In this document: positions 23,628-35,655 of the stretch, one piece after another | Layout of the letters: every line of letters begins with the position of its first letter | How positions within the stretch are numbered: the first letter of the stretch is position 1 | DNA from: Bidens hawaiensis | Lineage: Eukaryota; Streptophyta; Magnoliopsida; Asterales; Asteraceae | Reading direction: 5' to 3' | NCBI GenBank assembly: GCA_021521415.1 | Contig: JAIQDT010009218.1 | Location: forward strand, 1 to 64,000 | Length of the DNA stretch: 64,000 nucleotides | Made by a program: the position numbers and the translations under genes | Notes under the pieces: model-generated | Database searches by the model: none | The model's input: the letters and a program-made list of their open reading frames with translations, nothing else | What the model was told of the DNA's origin: nothing

Positions 23628-24722
23628 TTAAACTTCATCTTATTATCCTTATAATTCAAATCCTATGTTAATTTCTATCCTGAAAGACCAACCCTTATCT
23701 TGAATTTGCAAGGTTTTATCTCAAATTGTTTTTTATTTTAAAGTGAGTTTATCTCCAAATCCATGATAAACACGAGTTGGAATTCGTTTCCTATATATAC
23801 AAGACCTATAGTTCGTTCATAACTTGCATCAAAACTCACAAATCTGCACCTTAATCTCGAATTCAAGTTATTTTTCCAAGTGTTCTTCAAGATTGACTTT
23901 CAAAGTCAAACGGATCTAGTTCTTAATTCATCCATATTTTCTATCAATTGACGGGCAAGTTTGTGTTTTTATGATTTGTTATAAACCTAAAATGAAAGCC
24001 CTCAATCAATTTCAAAGGAGTTGAGTGATTTCATGTTCAATTTTATCAATCTTAATCTAGGGTTTATGTTAGAAACTAAATTGGGGCTTTTCAATTACAC
24101 TAAGAATTCACCAAAATTAGATTTTGACTTTTCAATATTATATTTATAATTAAGTTTTGGATGTGTTGGATCCAAATTCGACCTCATAATGACAATCGGA
24201 CCGATTACGAACTGAACACTCGTTTAAAGTTTGTTTTCTTTAATTTTAAGTTTAAACTCATATTTTATTATTAATTGTGGTTCGTTTTGGTTTTGTTTCA
24301 ACTTTGGAATATTTTCCTAATTTTTAGGGAATCATCAAATTCGGTTTGGTCAGTTCGCTTAAGTCGGTTTATTCTTATGTTCTTCCACTTGCCAATTGTT
24401 AAGGTGAGTAAATCACATCCCCCTTTTGTTTTATTATTTTAGGGACAACAAGTATTATATAAATCTCAATGATATTAGTTCACATCCTCAAATACAATTC
24501 TAATATATGCGTTTCATGTATTACTCAATTAATTGTTAACATGAAAGGTGCTTATTTGTTTATGTTTTATTGTTGGTTGCCTCATCCTCATCCTCGTTAG
24601 TAAGATCTTACGCTATCTTAATAGCTTGACCTAGTGTCATGATGTACGGATTTTTATACATTATTTTTACAAATTAATTGTTGTGATTCCGCATCCGCAT
24701 GAGAATTGATTTTATTTATTAT

Positions 24723-27139
24723 TGTAATACCCCGGCTAAAGCGGAAACGCCCGATGTGACGTATTGACTGTTTAAAACGCATGTGACACTATTAAGTGAC
24801 AATATTATCATTAATTAATTTACAAGTCAAGTACACAAGTTTGTATCAAGAAATACAAGGAAAATAAATACGACTAAACCAATTTGTCCATTATTATTGT
24901 AACCTAAGTCTAGTGTCTTCTCCGTGAGTCATCTTCTACTAGCAATACCTGTAGCATATGTATAAAATAATGTTAACTAACTAAATAGTTGGTGAGTTCC
25001 CACAGTTTGATTTAAATACATAAAAACCGTATAATTCATGAACAAGTGATAAACGCGCAAGTGAGGTCCTCTCAAGTTGGTATCAACCAACGTACTCGGA
25101 TAATCACGCAAGTAAGGTCCTTTCCAGTTAGTAACAACCAACGTACTCGGATAATGAGACCCTTTTCCGCTCATAACAAAATGGTCCTGAGTGCAAAGGG
25201 GAGCGCATGATCATACTTATTGAGGCTACCACGTGCAAGTAAATTCGAGCAAGTAATCAAGTAACACACAAGTCCATATAGTGAATTGTAGTTTGTAAGC
25301 GAAATCGTAATACTTTGTAATAAAATACATATACTACCCCAAAAGTAAAAAAAGCATTAAAAGGGGGTGTGAGAAATTCACCTCGAAACCGAAGATAAAC
25401 TTGTAATAAAAGCCGAAAGCACAATAACGAAACCGAAGCAACCGAACTTCCCGAACTATAATTAAAAACGAAAGAAAATCTAACTAACGGGATTGATATG
25501 GTTAAAGAATAATTTAGATAAAGGAATTTTGTATTATTTTGATGTATTTTATAGCATATTATAGCATTTTATAAAATAATATCATTTCTAAAGTTTTAAC
25601 GGAATTTTAACAACTTAAATTAATGAAGTATTATTTTAACTAACATTAAGATAATAATTTAACACTATTATGAGGAATATAATATTTGCAAATTACGAAT
25701 TTTAACGATCGTTTTACTCGAAAATGATTATGTTAACGAATTATAAAGTTTAACAAACACGAATAAATAAAAAATAATAATAGGGTTTTACGAAACTTAT
25801 TGAATGTGAAAAAGTTGGCAAAATTAATTTGATAATTATTTATGGACATGGATTTCATCGGTCTAAGATCTATTTCCGAATATGTTAGTTTTAACATAAT
25901 TTATACATTAACTAAATTGCAGCTAATACAATATTAATGGTTTATCAAGATAAGAAGATGAAAGTTGGCTTTTAGATAAAAAAAAAGAGAAGATATAGTT
26001 TATAAATAATTTATTTAACCAAAAAAGATTTTATTAGTTGAATAATGATTTGTAAATGAGTAATTATATCTTATTAATATAAGCTTAAATAACATGATTA
26101 AAACAATTTATGATTAAAATGTTTTGTTTTATTTTAGTAACATAATAAATTAATTTATTAATTAATTAGTTTAAAGGATTTTATGATTTATTTTAAAGAA
26201 ATTATACATATTATTTTATGTTGAACAAAAATAAACACTAATTAATTTACTCAATTAATTTAGAGATATAAAGTATATTAGTTCTATATAAGAAATATAT
26301 AAATAAAAAAATAATTTTGTATAAATCATCTTATTTGAAAGAAGTTTATAAGTTTATGAAGATCAACGGATTATAAAATTTAGTTAAATATTAATTCTTG
26401 TTCTTGCAAAATAACCAGGTTTGATCCAAGATTTAGAAAAATCAAAGTGTTTATCTTGGATATCCATGATTATAATGATTCTTAAAACCAAAATATAAGA
26501 TTTTTATGATAAAAGTACCATGATAATGAAGAAAAACTTATGAACAAGTGTGAACATTCAAGGTAAAATCAAAACAAAAGTTATAAAGTACATGAAATCA
26601 TAAAACTTACTTGCTAGTGCTCTCAAGCTTAAAAAAAGAATGTATTTGAGGTGTGAAAATGATGGAGGATTAGTCCTCTTTTTAAAGTGAAAATATAGAG
26701 GTGTTATGTTTATAGAATTTATGAAATTTAATCATGTTTAATATAATTAAAAACAAAAATTAAAATGGTTTAAAAGATTTTCAAAGTGTTTAACTCTTTC
26801 AATAAATTTATTTAATTAAACCTTCATTGGTTTATTTTTATTAGTTAAAATGGCATATGAAAATATGGTAATAATAATAATAATCCAAAAATAATTCTAG
26901 TGATTTGCATGGGATAAGTTCATGAATAAATTATCTTGATTATGAATATTTTAGATGAGCATGTAAATACTATAAGGGTGGTGAAAAAAATATAATTGCA
27001 TAGAAATGATCTCATAAGATACATGAAACGAAAAATTGAGAGTAATTAATAACGCTAAAAATATATGTAAATAAATAAAAGCAAAACCAAAAACTTAAAA
27101 CGGGTCGGATTTCGGGTTTGAAAATAAACGAATGTTACA
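24723..27139 (-). mobile_element. Solo LTR F (2.4 kb)
   Basis: It starts TGTAATACCCCGGCTAAAG and ends AACGAATGTTACA, flanked by ATTAT at 24718-24722 and 27140-27144. Same family as D, G and H; sense is minus. The donor-like site is GAG|GTGAAT at 25381, the only LTR here without an exact GTGAGT. The acceptor-like CTACAG|GTATT is at 24949, 433 bp away. A roughly 50-bp tandem repeat (25040-25165) lies between them. I see no tRNA-like module in this copy. Confidence 0.92.
25040..25165. repeat. About 50-bp tandem repeat in LTR F
   Basis: Two full units and a partial one contain CAAGTGAGGTCCT, AACAACCAACGTACTCGGAT and AATCACG. Similar GTACTTGGATCG and CAACGTACTTGG modules occur once in LTRs D and G. 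Confidence 0.75.
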
Positions 27140-27459
27140 ATTATATATATTAAATTGTGTTTTTACTTACCAACCTTGTGTTGATATTATTATTATTTTC
27201 ATACATGTTGCAGGTTATCATATTGGATAATTGAAGATAAGCGTGTACATTATACCTTTATGTTATTTATCGAATAAACAATTTATTTTTCATGTTTTGT
27301 TGAATTTGGAAGTTTGGATAATGTTTTGAATTTTTTTGATGCACTTTGGTTATTTTAAAATTAAATAATGAGTTATTGTCACCATATCATTGTTAGTGTC
27401 TTGTGAGCTACTGTGCAATCAGTTGCGCCCAACATTCCGCTGTAAGTTGGCGTGTGACA

Positions 27460-28497
27460 GGCCCAGGAGATGTTAGACTCTAAGTCACACATTTTATTCC
27501 ACTAACCTCTTTTATATACGTGTGTTTAAGTTTTAATTTGTTGCATGCTTTCTTTATCATGGTACCGCTTTCATCAGCCGACAACCTTCGTGTAGGTTAA
27601 GGTTTTTCTCTTCTGAGTGTTGCTTTGTTCGTATGAAGAAAAATCTGTGTTGTTCTCTATGTTAGGGTTCCGTTTTGTGATTAGAGATCTTCTTGTATTT
27701 AGTACTAACTTTTTTTTTGGTACTTTGCAGTTAATGTTTTGAGGTTAGCTTGTTAATTTTGGTTATTATTTTAGTTTTCTAGTGTCTTTGATTGAGAGTG
27801 TAGTTGTTATGTAACATATTAAGTTATTGCGTATGTTAATGCTTTGGCATGTCTGCACTTTCGTTACTTTTGATAAGAGTATACATATTACTTAAGAATT
27901 ATTTTTAGATAGTTTCATGTATGGATAGATAGAATTTTCCTATTGTTTTTAGTTTTGATAGAGTCTACATATTTTCTGAATATATAAAATGGAATTTTAG
28001 TAAAATCTGTTGTGTATTCTTTCATCTTTTTATGTTTTATTGGCTTTTGCTTAAATTTTTGTATTTGTATTTTAACATTTGGACTTAGATTTTTAGTTTT
28101 AAAAAGTGTTGATGATAGCATAAACCTTTTAAATTCAATTTATGTTTCGATGATTTTCTAATCTTCGATCTATATGTTTTGCATGTGTGTGTGGTATTAG
28201 TTGAGGTAGTTATGAGTAATTTAATTATGAAGTGAACAGATAATAAATCATTATTTAATTGCTAAATAAATATTTATCCTGTGAGGTTCGTTGTTCTGGT
28301 TGTCTTTGTTTACAGTTTGAGGTGGTGGGAAATTTGCCAAGTTTTTACCACCAAATCCAATTTTATAATTGTTGTGAAGTTTATTTCTCATTCTACAACC
28401 TGGTTAGTAATTTTATCATTCTAACACATGCGTTGATATTGGAAATGCATCTCATTTCAGTTTATTCAATATTCTAGGAATGAGCTCAGTTCATACC
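27460..28497. other. Unassigned DNA between LTR I and copia element P
   Basis: About 1 kb of AT-rich sequence with only short open frames (for example 28259-28477, 72 codons, no known domain). No exon with codon-like character is convincing. It may be flanking DNA that predates P. Confidence 0.5.
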
Positions 28498-28569
28498 TGT
28501 TGATGCGTGACTTGGGCGTCTCGGTCTTTATTATATTGATTGATAATGTAAGGGGTATTTTGGTAAATA

Positions 28570-28800
28570 ACCCCATTCGCTCTATTGTAATGCCATTCGT
28601 TACTCTGTAACGAATGAGCCACATTCGTTATAATATAAGCCACATTCGTTAACCGTGTTTAACGAACGTGACTAACGAATGAAGGGCTATTCGTTAGGTA
28701 TATGTAACACGAATGAGTATGTTCATTCGTTATAGTTTAATGTAACGAATGACGCATTCGTTAAGACTTAAGTTAACGAATGTGTCATCTCCTATATATA
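28570..28800 (+). promoter_or_regulatory. ATTCGTTA motif cluster and TATA box in the P LTR
   Basis: About ten exact copies of ATTCGTTA or its complement TAACGAAT, in both orientations, lie at 28590-28785. CTATATATA follows at 28792-28800. Arrangement of repeated motifs just upstream of a TATA box suggests an LTR enhancer-promoter. The same motif clusters occur at 38910-39105 and 59710-59940. Confidence 0.65.
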
Positions 28801-28890
28801 CCTGTAACATTATCAGTAATGTATCGAAGTTTCTATTAATCTATTTGTGCCTCGTTACTCTACCGAAATTCTATCAGAATACACACACAA

Positions 28891-29916
28891 TGTCACACCC
28901 CAACCTAAGGCGGAAATGTCGGGGCGTGATCCGATTGCTCACAGCTCGAAGATACTATCATAATACAAAAGTGACAATATCTAATTAATTATTTTATTTT
29001 AAATATACACACAATATCCAAATACAACAAAACTATTCAAGTAAATAAATATGATAAGTTTAAATCCATGTTTGTCTTCATTAAAACCTAAGGTCTTTCT
29101 AAATGTCCATACTTCAACTTCAATACAAGCAACCTGCATATGCGTAGAAAATGGAGATTGTCAACAACACATGTTGAGTGAGATGATCACCAATTTTAAC
29201 ACAACAAATAATATATATATATATATATAATAGATAATTGATAAATGATAAGTGATAAATGCGTAAACCAACCATGTGATAGTAATCAATCAAATCATAG
29301 CAAAACATGTATATAACCAAATCGTGCTAGTGTGCCAATGAATCGTTGCCAAGCGAATCGGGCATTGATTACAATGACTAAAATTGTCATTTTACCTTTG
29401 CCAAGCGAATCGCGCTCCGGTTACTAAGACGGTCGTATGATCATACTAATGAGAATCCAAGACTTGATAGAATAAAAACATACTTAAACAAGTAGCAATT
29501 AGCAAATAGCATTTAATTGATATAACACACAATGATTATGTTTGCGATTTATCACTTATCATTTATCAATTATCTATCATATATATATTATTATTATTAT
29601 TTGTTGTGTCAAAATTGGTGATCTTCTCACTCAACATGTGTTGTTGACAAACTCCATTTTCTACGCATATGCAGGTTGCTTGTATTGAAGTTGAAGTATG
29701 GACATTTAGAAAGACCTTAGGTTTTAATGAAGACAAACATGGATTTAAACTTATCCTATTTATTTACTTGAATAGTTTGTTGTATTTGGATATTGTGTGT
29801 ATATTTGAAATAAAATAATTAATTAGATATTGTCACTTTTATATTATGATAGTACCTTCGAGCTGTAAGCAATCGGATCACACCCCGACATTTCCGCCTT
29901 AGGTTGGGGTGTGATA
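28891..29916. repeat. Head-to-head fused LTR at the 5' end of K
   Basis: 28891-29537 is the reverse complement of the last ~650 bp of the K LTR. 29538-29916 is the last ~380 bp in direct orientation. The two arms form a large imperfect inverted repeat. At the junction the two LTR sequences share TTTGCG. The outer left end is therefore TGTCACACCCC, the complement of the right end GGGTGTGACA. Confidence 0.88.
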
Positions 29917-29919
29917 GAT

Positions 29920-29931
29920 TGGTATCAGAGC
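29920..29931 (+). other. Primer-binding site of element K
   Basis: TGGTATCAGAGC lies 3 bases after the LTR end GTGTGATA at 29916 and is complementary to initiator methionine tRNA. It proves that 29538-29916 is the end of a 5' LTR in plus orientation. Confidence 0.93.
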
Positions 29932-29932
29932 C

Positions 29933-32669
29933 GAAGGTTATAAGATAGGTCGTTAGAAATGGTCCTAGACATATGATTATGAACCCTATACGTGCTTATC
30001 TGAACTACCTTATGTGCTATTTAATAAATTGTTTACAACTTGCTTAGATTAGTTATTTTATTGTATTATTCTTATTTATTTATTGCACACACACACAAAT
30101 TCCGAGGTTACGCCTCACTTTCAAAATATTTTTAAATCCTCTTATTTTTTGTAGATTACGTTTTACTGTGGGAAATTCCTTAAGAATTCCCGTGTTTTGT
30201 TTTGTTCCTTCACCTTGAAGCATGGAAGTATGACAAATGTCGTACGACCATAACTTCAAGTGATTCCCGTAATCGGCTAAACGGTTACGTGGTAAACATA
30301 ACCGGCTAAACGGTTATACTTCCAAATTATGTTTTAAAATTATTTTAAATGCTTAGTTGGGTGAAAAATCCATGGAAATCCATGGGCACTCCAACTATTC
30401 ATTACATAAACCATTTTCGATTTGATTTTTGGGTTAGAACGTATCGTCCGGGGTGGTTCCCGAGATACACCAACTACTTATATTTGATTCGTTGATTCGA
30501 TATTTAGTTGAGTCGGTTAAATGCAATGTAACTCTCATGGTCCGAATAACTCTATTGATTCGATAATTCGTTAATTAGTTGGGTCAGTTAAATGCCATGT
30601 ACACGCTCATGGGCTAAACAACTCAATTGTTTATTACTCGTTATTCGAATTGGGCCATCAAATTACCATGGAAGGCCAATTCACAAACTTTATGTTGTTT
30701 ATTTAGTTGGGCCATTCAAATTTTATAAAACATTATTTACTTAAATACTTCAAACTCATACATATTATTTTAATTCTTGACTCGTTCTCAAGTCTTCACT
30801 AGTACTAATACATATACATACGCATCCCCATTATCTCATATCAACTTATTAACACAACTTACCCATCCTTTCATTAAAATTTTATCCTTGGTCCTCGTAG
30901 AATGTCTTCCCTAGGAAATCATCGTAATCAACGCCGTTCACCTGCTTCTCGTGATTGTTGTTCGACTACTAGAATCGACAAAGAGTTTGCTGCTGTATTC
31001 CGTTAACCAAACGACCGCCAATCTCGACAAAACTAAAATATACTGAACAAGAAATCTTATACCAACTCATATCCCTTAAAATATTATTTAAATTATATTT
31101 TCTTATTTATATCCATATCCTCAATCTATAAATTTCTAAGTATATTTAAATCGTTATCCTCAACTTTAAACTATAAATATTTTATTATCTCTTGTTTTTC
31201 TTAATATCATGATGGTTTTTACAACTTATTTTCCACTTTATAAATCTTTATTATTAAAATTCAATTATTGTAAATTTTATTATTATTAAACAAACTTATG
31301 TATTCTCTAAATTTAATTTTTATTTTTAAATTAAAAATTTTCCATTAATTAATTTAACTTTTATTATTAAATTGACCTTTTGATTGAACATTCATCGTAA
31401 ATATTTAAACTCCCTACTTTGATTTTTTTGAAAATTTTGAACATTATAAATGATAAATTCGTAGTTGTTAGAATAGTCATGGTGATTCATGAATTTCTAG
31501 CCTTACATTTATCTCAATTTAGTATATGCTTTACTTTAATTTAGAATTTATTATTTACTCAAATTTTCATTATTGATAATTCAAATTACTTACTTCCTGA
31601 TATTTATAACGATTTTATGAAAAAGGAAAAATCCACAAGTTCTCAATTTAATCTAATTTAATTACCTACTTTATATTTTATCTAATTTTAAAGATTTAAT
31701 TGGAATAGGACTATCTTGGTGGTTCGGGAATATCCGTTTCCCAATTTAATCTATTAACGATTTATTTGAATACGCACATTTTCGCATTATCGTTAATATT
31801 TAAATTATTAATTACTAACTATTGTAATATTTTAGAATATCTTAGTCGAATTAATCTAATCTCAAAACCACGAACTTGAAAAGCTTTGACTTTATATTAA
31901 CTTCTCTTTAAATCCCCATAAGTTCTTGAACTAATCAAACTCGACTCATCAAAATCTTCGTTTAAACTTATACTCTCGATCTTAAGAATTTCATCCTATA
32001 CTATCTTTAAAGATTCAACATGTTACTATCTTAAGAATTGTTATAAATTAAACCTTTGCGCATATCATCTCATGAATCAAGTTCCTTTATCTATCATGGT
32101 TAACTTCATATTCTACTCTTAGCTTATTCTCGATCATTATAATTCACTTCAAATGTCTGTTTCACGAAATCCATTCCAAACTCTAAAATTTGTAACTTTG
32201 CTATAAAAGGGCCTTTAGAAATTTCACGGTTTTAACAAATTCAACTCGAACATGTATTAATTATCTTTTGACTTTATATTTAAAAATTATCAAAACATTT
32301 GTTTTCTTTCAAAATGATGGTTTTAAATATTTTATAACCCACATGATGAAACGAATTATGCAGACCATTCGACGATAAAAGTAATTATGGTCTCGAACAT
32401 AATTATCCAAGTCCTCGCATGGAAATCATAATACGTAAAATTGTGTGTGATGATTTAGAACCTAAGGTAGCTTGGGTATCGGTACGAATGATGAGATGAT
32501 AAGGACATGGTGGATACGCCGCTGGTACATCCTATATATAAGTGCCCTTATCGGATTGTTATTTGAAGCGTTACTTCAGTTATTAGAAGTTCTATGTTAT
32601 GATATTTTCTTTAAAAGTTTAAATTGTTTTCAAAACGATGATGCTTTGGTTTTCCTTAATTTCGGGACG
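29933..32669 (+). other. Non-coding interior of element K
   Basis: About 2.7 kb between primer site and purine tract without gag or pol similarity. A short frame (30902-31006, 34 residues, MSSLGNHRNQRRSPASRD) may be what is left of a gag start, but this is a guess. The rest is AT-rich with many stops in all frames. Confidence 0.6.
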
Positions 32670-32692
32670 AAATTCCCTAAAGTAGGGGAGAC
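32662..32692 (+). other. Polypurine tract region of element K
   Basis: GGGACGAAATTCC is followed by AAAGTAGGGGAGAC directly before the LTR start TGTAACATC at 32693. Such a purine run primes plus-strand DNA synthesis in LTR elements. Confidence 0.9.
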
Positions 32693-35309
32693 TGTAACAT
32701 CTTGGATTTTTCAAACCCGTATTCGTTTAACCCGACCTGGGAACGTAATTTGGATCTTTCGAACTATTTAAAACTTGTATTTATTGGTATTTAACTTGGT
32801 TTAACTTATTTTATAATTTCATAACTTTCAATTTTGCCATATAGCCCTTAGAAACCTTTAAAATCGCTTAAAACGGCTAAAAAATCGCATTTTCGGGAAC
32901 TACAGGGACTAGTTTTGTCAATTCTTTCCTATTTTCAATTAAATTAACGAAACTTAAACTCCAAGAAATGTTATAGCTGGTCCAATTTCGTTTTCTTGGT
33001 GTCCAAGCCAAATTTTGTTAGTTATTGTACTAGATTTTTCATTAAATAGCTTATTTTGTTTCCTAATTTGTTTTTAGCATCCAAATCGCTTATTTTTTGC
33101 ATAAATCAAGTAAATTAAGGTCCAAGAAAAGGATTATAACCAAAATACAAGTCCATACTCTTAGATTACTGATCAAGAACAAATTTTCAATGATATTATA
33201 TCGGTTTTCTCATTAAAACTGTATTTTGTTACTTAAACGAGTAAATCTTCGAAATATGGTTCGTTTTTGCAATCTCTATATAAACACATCATAATTCTCC
33301 TACCAAAAACTTCCTCATACCCTAATATACTAACCCTAGCCGTCACCTACCTCTGTTCATCATCAACTCCTTTGGTTTTTTGCATTATTGTTGAAGATAC
33401 ACGCTTATTCGGTTGACTTTGCTTATGCAACGACCTTTGACTCATCATTTCTGTTTATTCTTTCACTTTCCGGGTAAGTTGTAAACATAGAAATCATTCA
33501 TATATAATCCCTAGTCAATAACCTTCAATCAATTTCGGTGGTTGAAGGGTGTTGACTGGTCAAATCGTTTAAAACTCGTTAAAAGACAAAATAGTCAACT
33601 AGTTTGACTTAACGCTTTCTCATACTTTTGGTCAGATTCAATATTCGGTCCAAAAAACTTTTATTCTCGTAACCAAAATTTTAAGGCTACTGACCAAAAC
33701 CCGACTTCCAACTCGCTGTTCGGATTCTGGTCAGTACCAGCTCGCTTAAATCTTAAAACAAACATAACTTGAGTTCTAAATGTCCGTTTGGATTGATTCT
33801 AGCGGCCATGAGTTCGGTTTTATTTATATTATCATATACTAAAATTTTGGATTCTGAATTATATATATCTTTTGACATGTAGTGGACGACTCGCTTATTC
33901 CATAGCTCGTTTAATCGCATTTACTAATCACTTATCATTGATATAAGGTGAGTTTGATCATTCCCCTTTTTCTACACTGTTTTCAAACGTTTTGGGGACA
34001 TATGCATACTTATTCATATTTTCTATCATATATATATCTCAAACAATCGCAAATATAATCATTGTGTGTTATATCAATTAAATGCTATTTGCGAATTGCT
34101 ACTTGTTTAAGTGTGTTTGTATTCTATCAAGTCTTGGATTCTCATTAGTATGATCATACGAACGTCTTAGTAAATGGAGCGCGATTCGCTTGGCAAAGGT
34201 AAAATGACAATTTTAGTCATTGTAATCAATGCCCAATTCGCTTGGCAACGATTCATTGGCACACTAGCACGATTTGGTTATATACATGTTTTGCTATGAT
34301 TTGATTGATTACTATCACATGGTTGGTTTGCGCATTTATCACTTATCATTTATCAATTATCTATCATATATATATTATTATTATTTGTTGTGTCAAAATT
34401 GGTGATCATCTCACTTAACATGTGTTGTTGACAAACTCCATTTTCTACACATATGCAGGTTGCTTTTATTGAAGTTGAAGTATGGACATTTAGAATGACC
34501 TTAGGTTTTAATGAAGACAAACATGGATTTAAACTTATCATATTTATTTACTTGAATAGTTTTGTTATATTTGGATACTGTGTGTATATTTGAAATAAAA
34601 TAATTAATTAGATATTGTCACTTTTTGTCACACCCCGTTAAGCGATTTGCGGAAGCGTAAAACGGAAATGCAACAGATATAACTGGTATCAAATACATTG
34701 TTCATAAAGAAACATTACTAACTAATTTACAATATATTACATCGTTATAACATCTTTTACAAACTAGGTTATACAATCAAACCGGTTCTTCAATTACTTT
34801 ACTTCCAACTCAAATGCCCACGACATCAACCACCAATCAGACACGTAACGCACAGGAAATTACTTCTCATATCTGATTACATGAAAAGCATGTTAAAACA
34901 GGTCAACTACGAATAGTTGGTGAGTGTCATAAGTTTTAACGAAATCAGTTCTGCGCATCATACAGTCATAGTTTGTATGTACACGCGTATATAAGAAAAT
35001 GTACTTACATTTATATATTTATATCTACGTCTTTGTATACTGATATGTATGTGTATAAATTTATGATAGAATTTGAAACTACGATAAAATCGTGACTGCT
35101 CATTCGTACTTCGTGCCTTCATTTTCCAAATAAAATCAACCATTGTGGCCCCCTTTCCGCCAACAACGGTTCCACGTAAAATCACCACTATGGTTCCTCT
35201 TCTGACCACAATGGTTTCACGTAAACTCAAACATTACACATTGTATACACAAACAATTATTATTTTCTACACATAGAATTTCCTACGCCTATCCACATAG
35301 TATGTATAT

Positions 35310-35316
35310 ATACACA

Positions 35317-35350
<34 letters not shown>
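35310..35350. repeat. (AC)n microsatellite in LTR J
   Basis: A run of AC dinucleotides of about 35 bp continues into TATATATA. Confidence 0.93.
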
Positions 35351-35357
<7 letters not shown>

Positions 35358-35463
35358 GTATTTATCACGTATTGCTAATCACTGTGGCCCCCTTTCCACC
35401 CACAACATATATAAACATAATATTTTCTTAAAACTCATGTCATAATCAAGTTATTTCGTTTAA

Positions 35464-35655
35464 TAAGTTGTAGCAGAACTTGGCTCGTAGGCCATACTCA
35501 ATTTTGGTTTATAAGTTGCAGCAGAACTTGGCTCATAGGCCATACTCAACTTTAATTTATAAGTTGCAGCAGAACTTGGCTCATAGGCCATACTCAACTT
35601 TAATTTTTAAGTTGCAGCAGAACTTGGCTCATAAACCATACTCAACTTTAGTTAA
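35464..35655. repeat. 48-bp tandem array in LTR J
   Basis: Four units contain ATAAGTTGCAGCAGAACTTG, GCTCATAGGCCATACTC and AACTTTAATTT. As 48 is a multiple of three, the array yields a repetitive 70-codon open frame (35480-35692) that I regard as an artefact. Confidence 0.93.

Larger units (their letters stand above)
22604..27459 (+). mobile_element. Probable old LTR I (net about 1.7 kb), opened by a MITE and LTR F
   Basis: It begins TGTAACATTCGTTATTTTTT, like the sense starts of LTRs F, G and H, and ends near GGCGTGTGACA at 27459. No convincing TSD is seen (GGGCA versus GGCCC), so the ends are provisional. Support comes from the shared inner motifs: donor-like AAG|GTGAGT at 24404 followed by CCCCCTTTTG, and acceptor-like GTTGCAG|GTT at 27213. 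Removing F leaves 388 bp between them, close to the spacing in D, F, G and H. Confidence 0.6.

Noticed and set aside
27460..28497. Possible host exons (for example 28259-28477)
   Set aside because: AT-rich with short frames; no recognisable domain or consistent splice structure.
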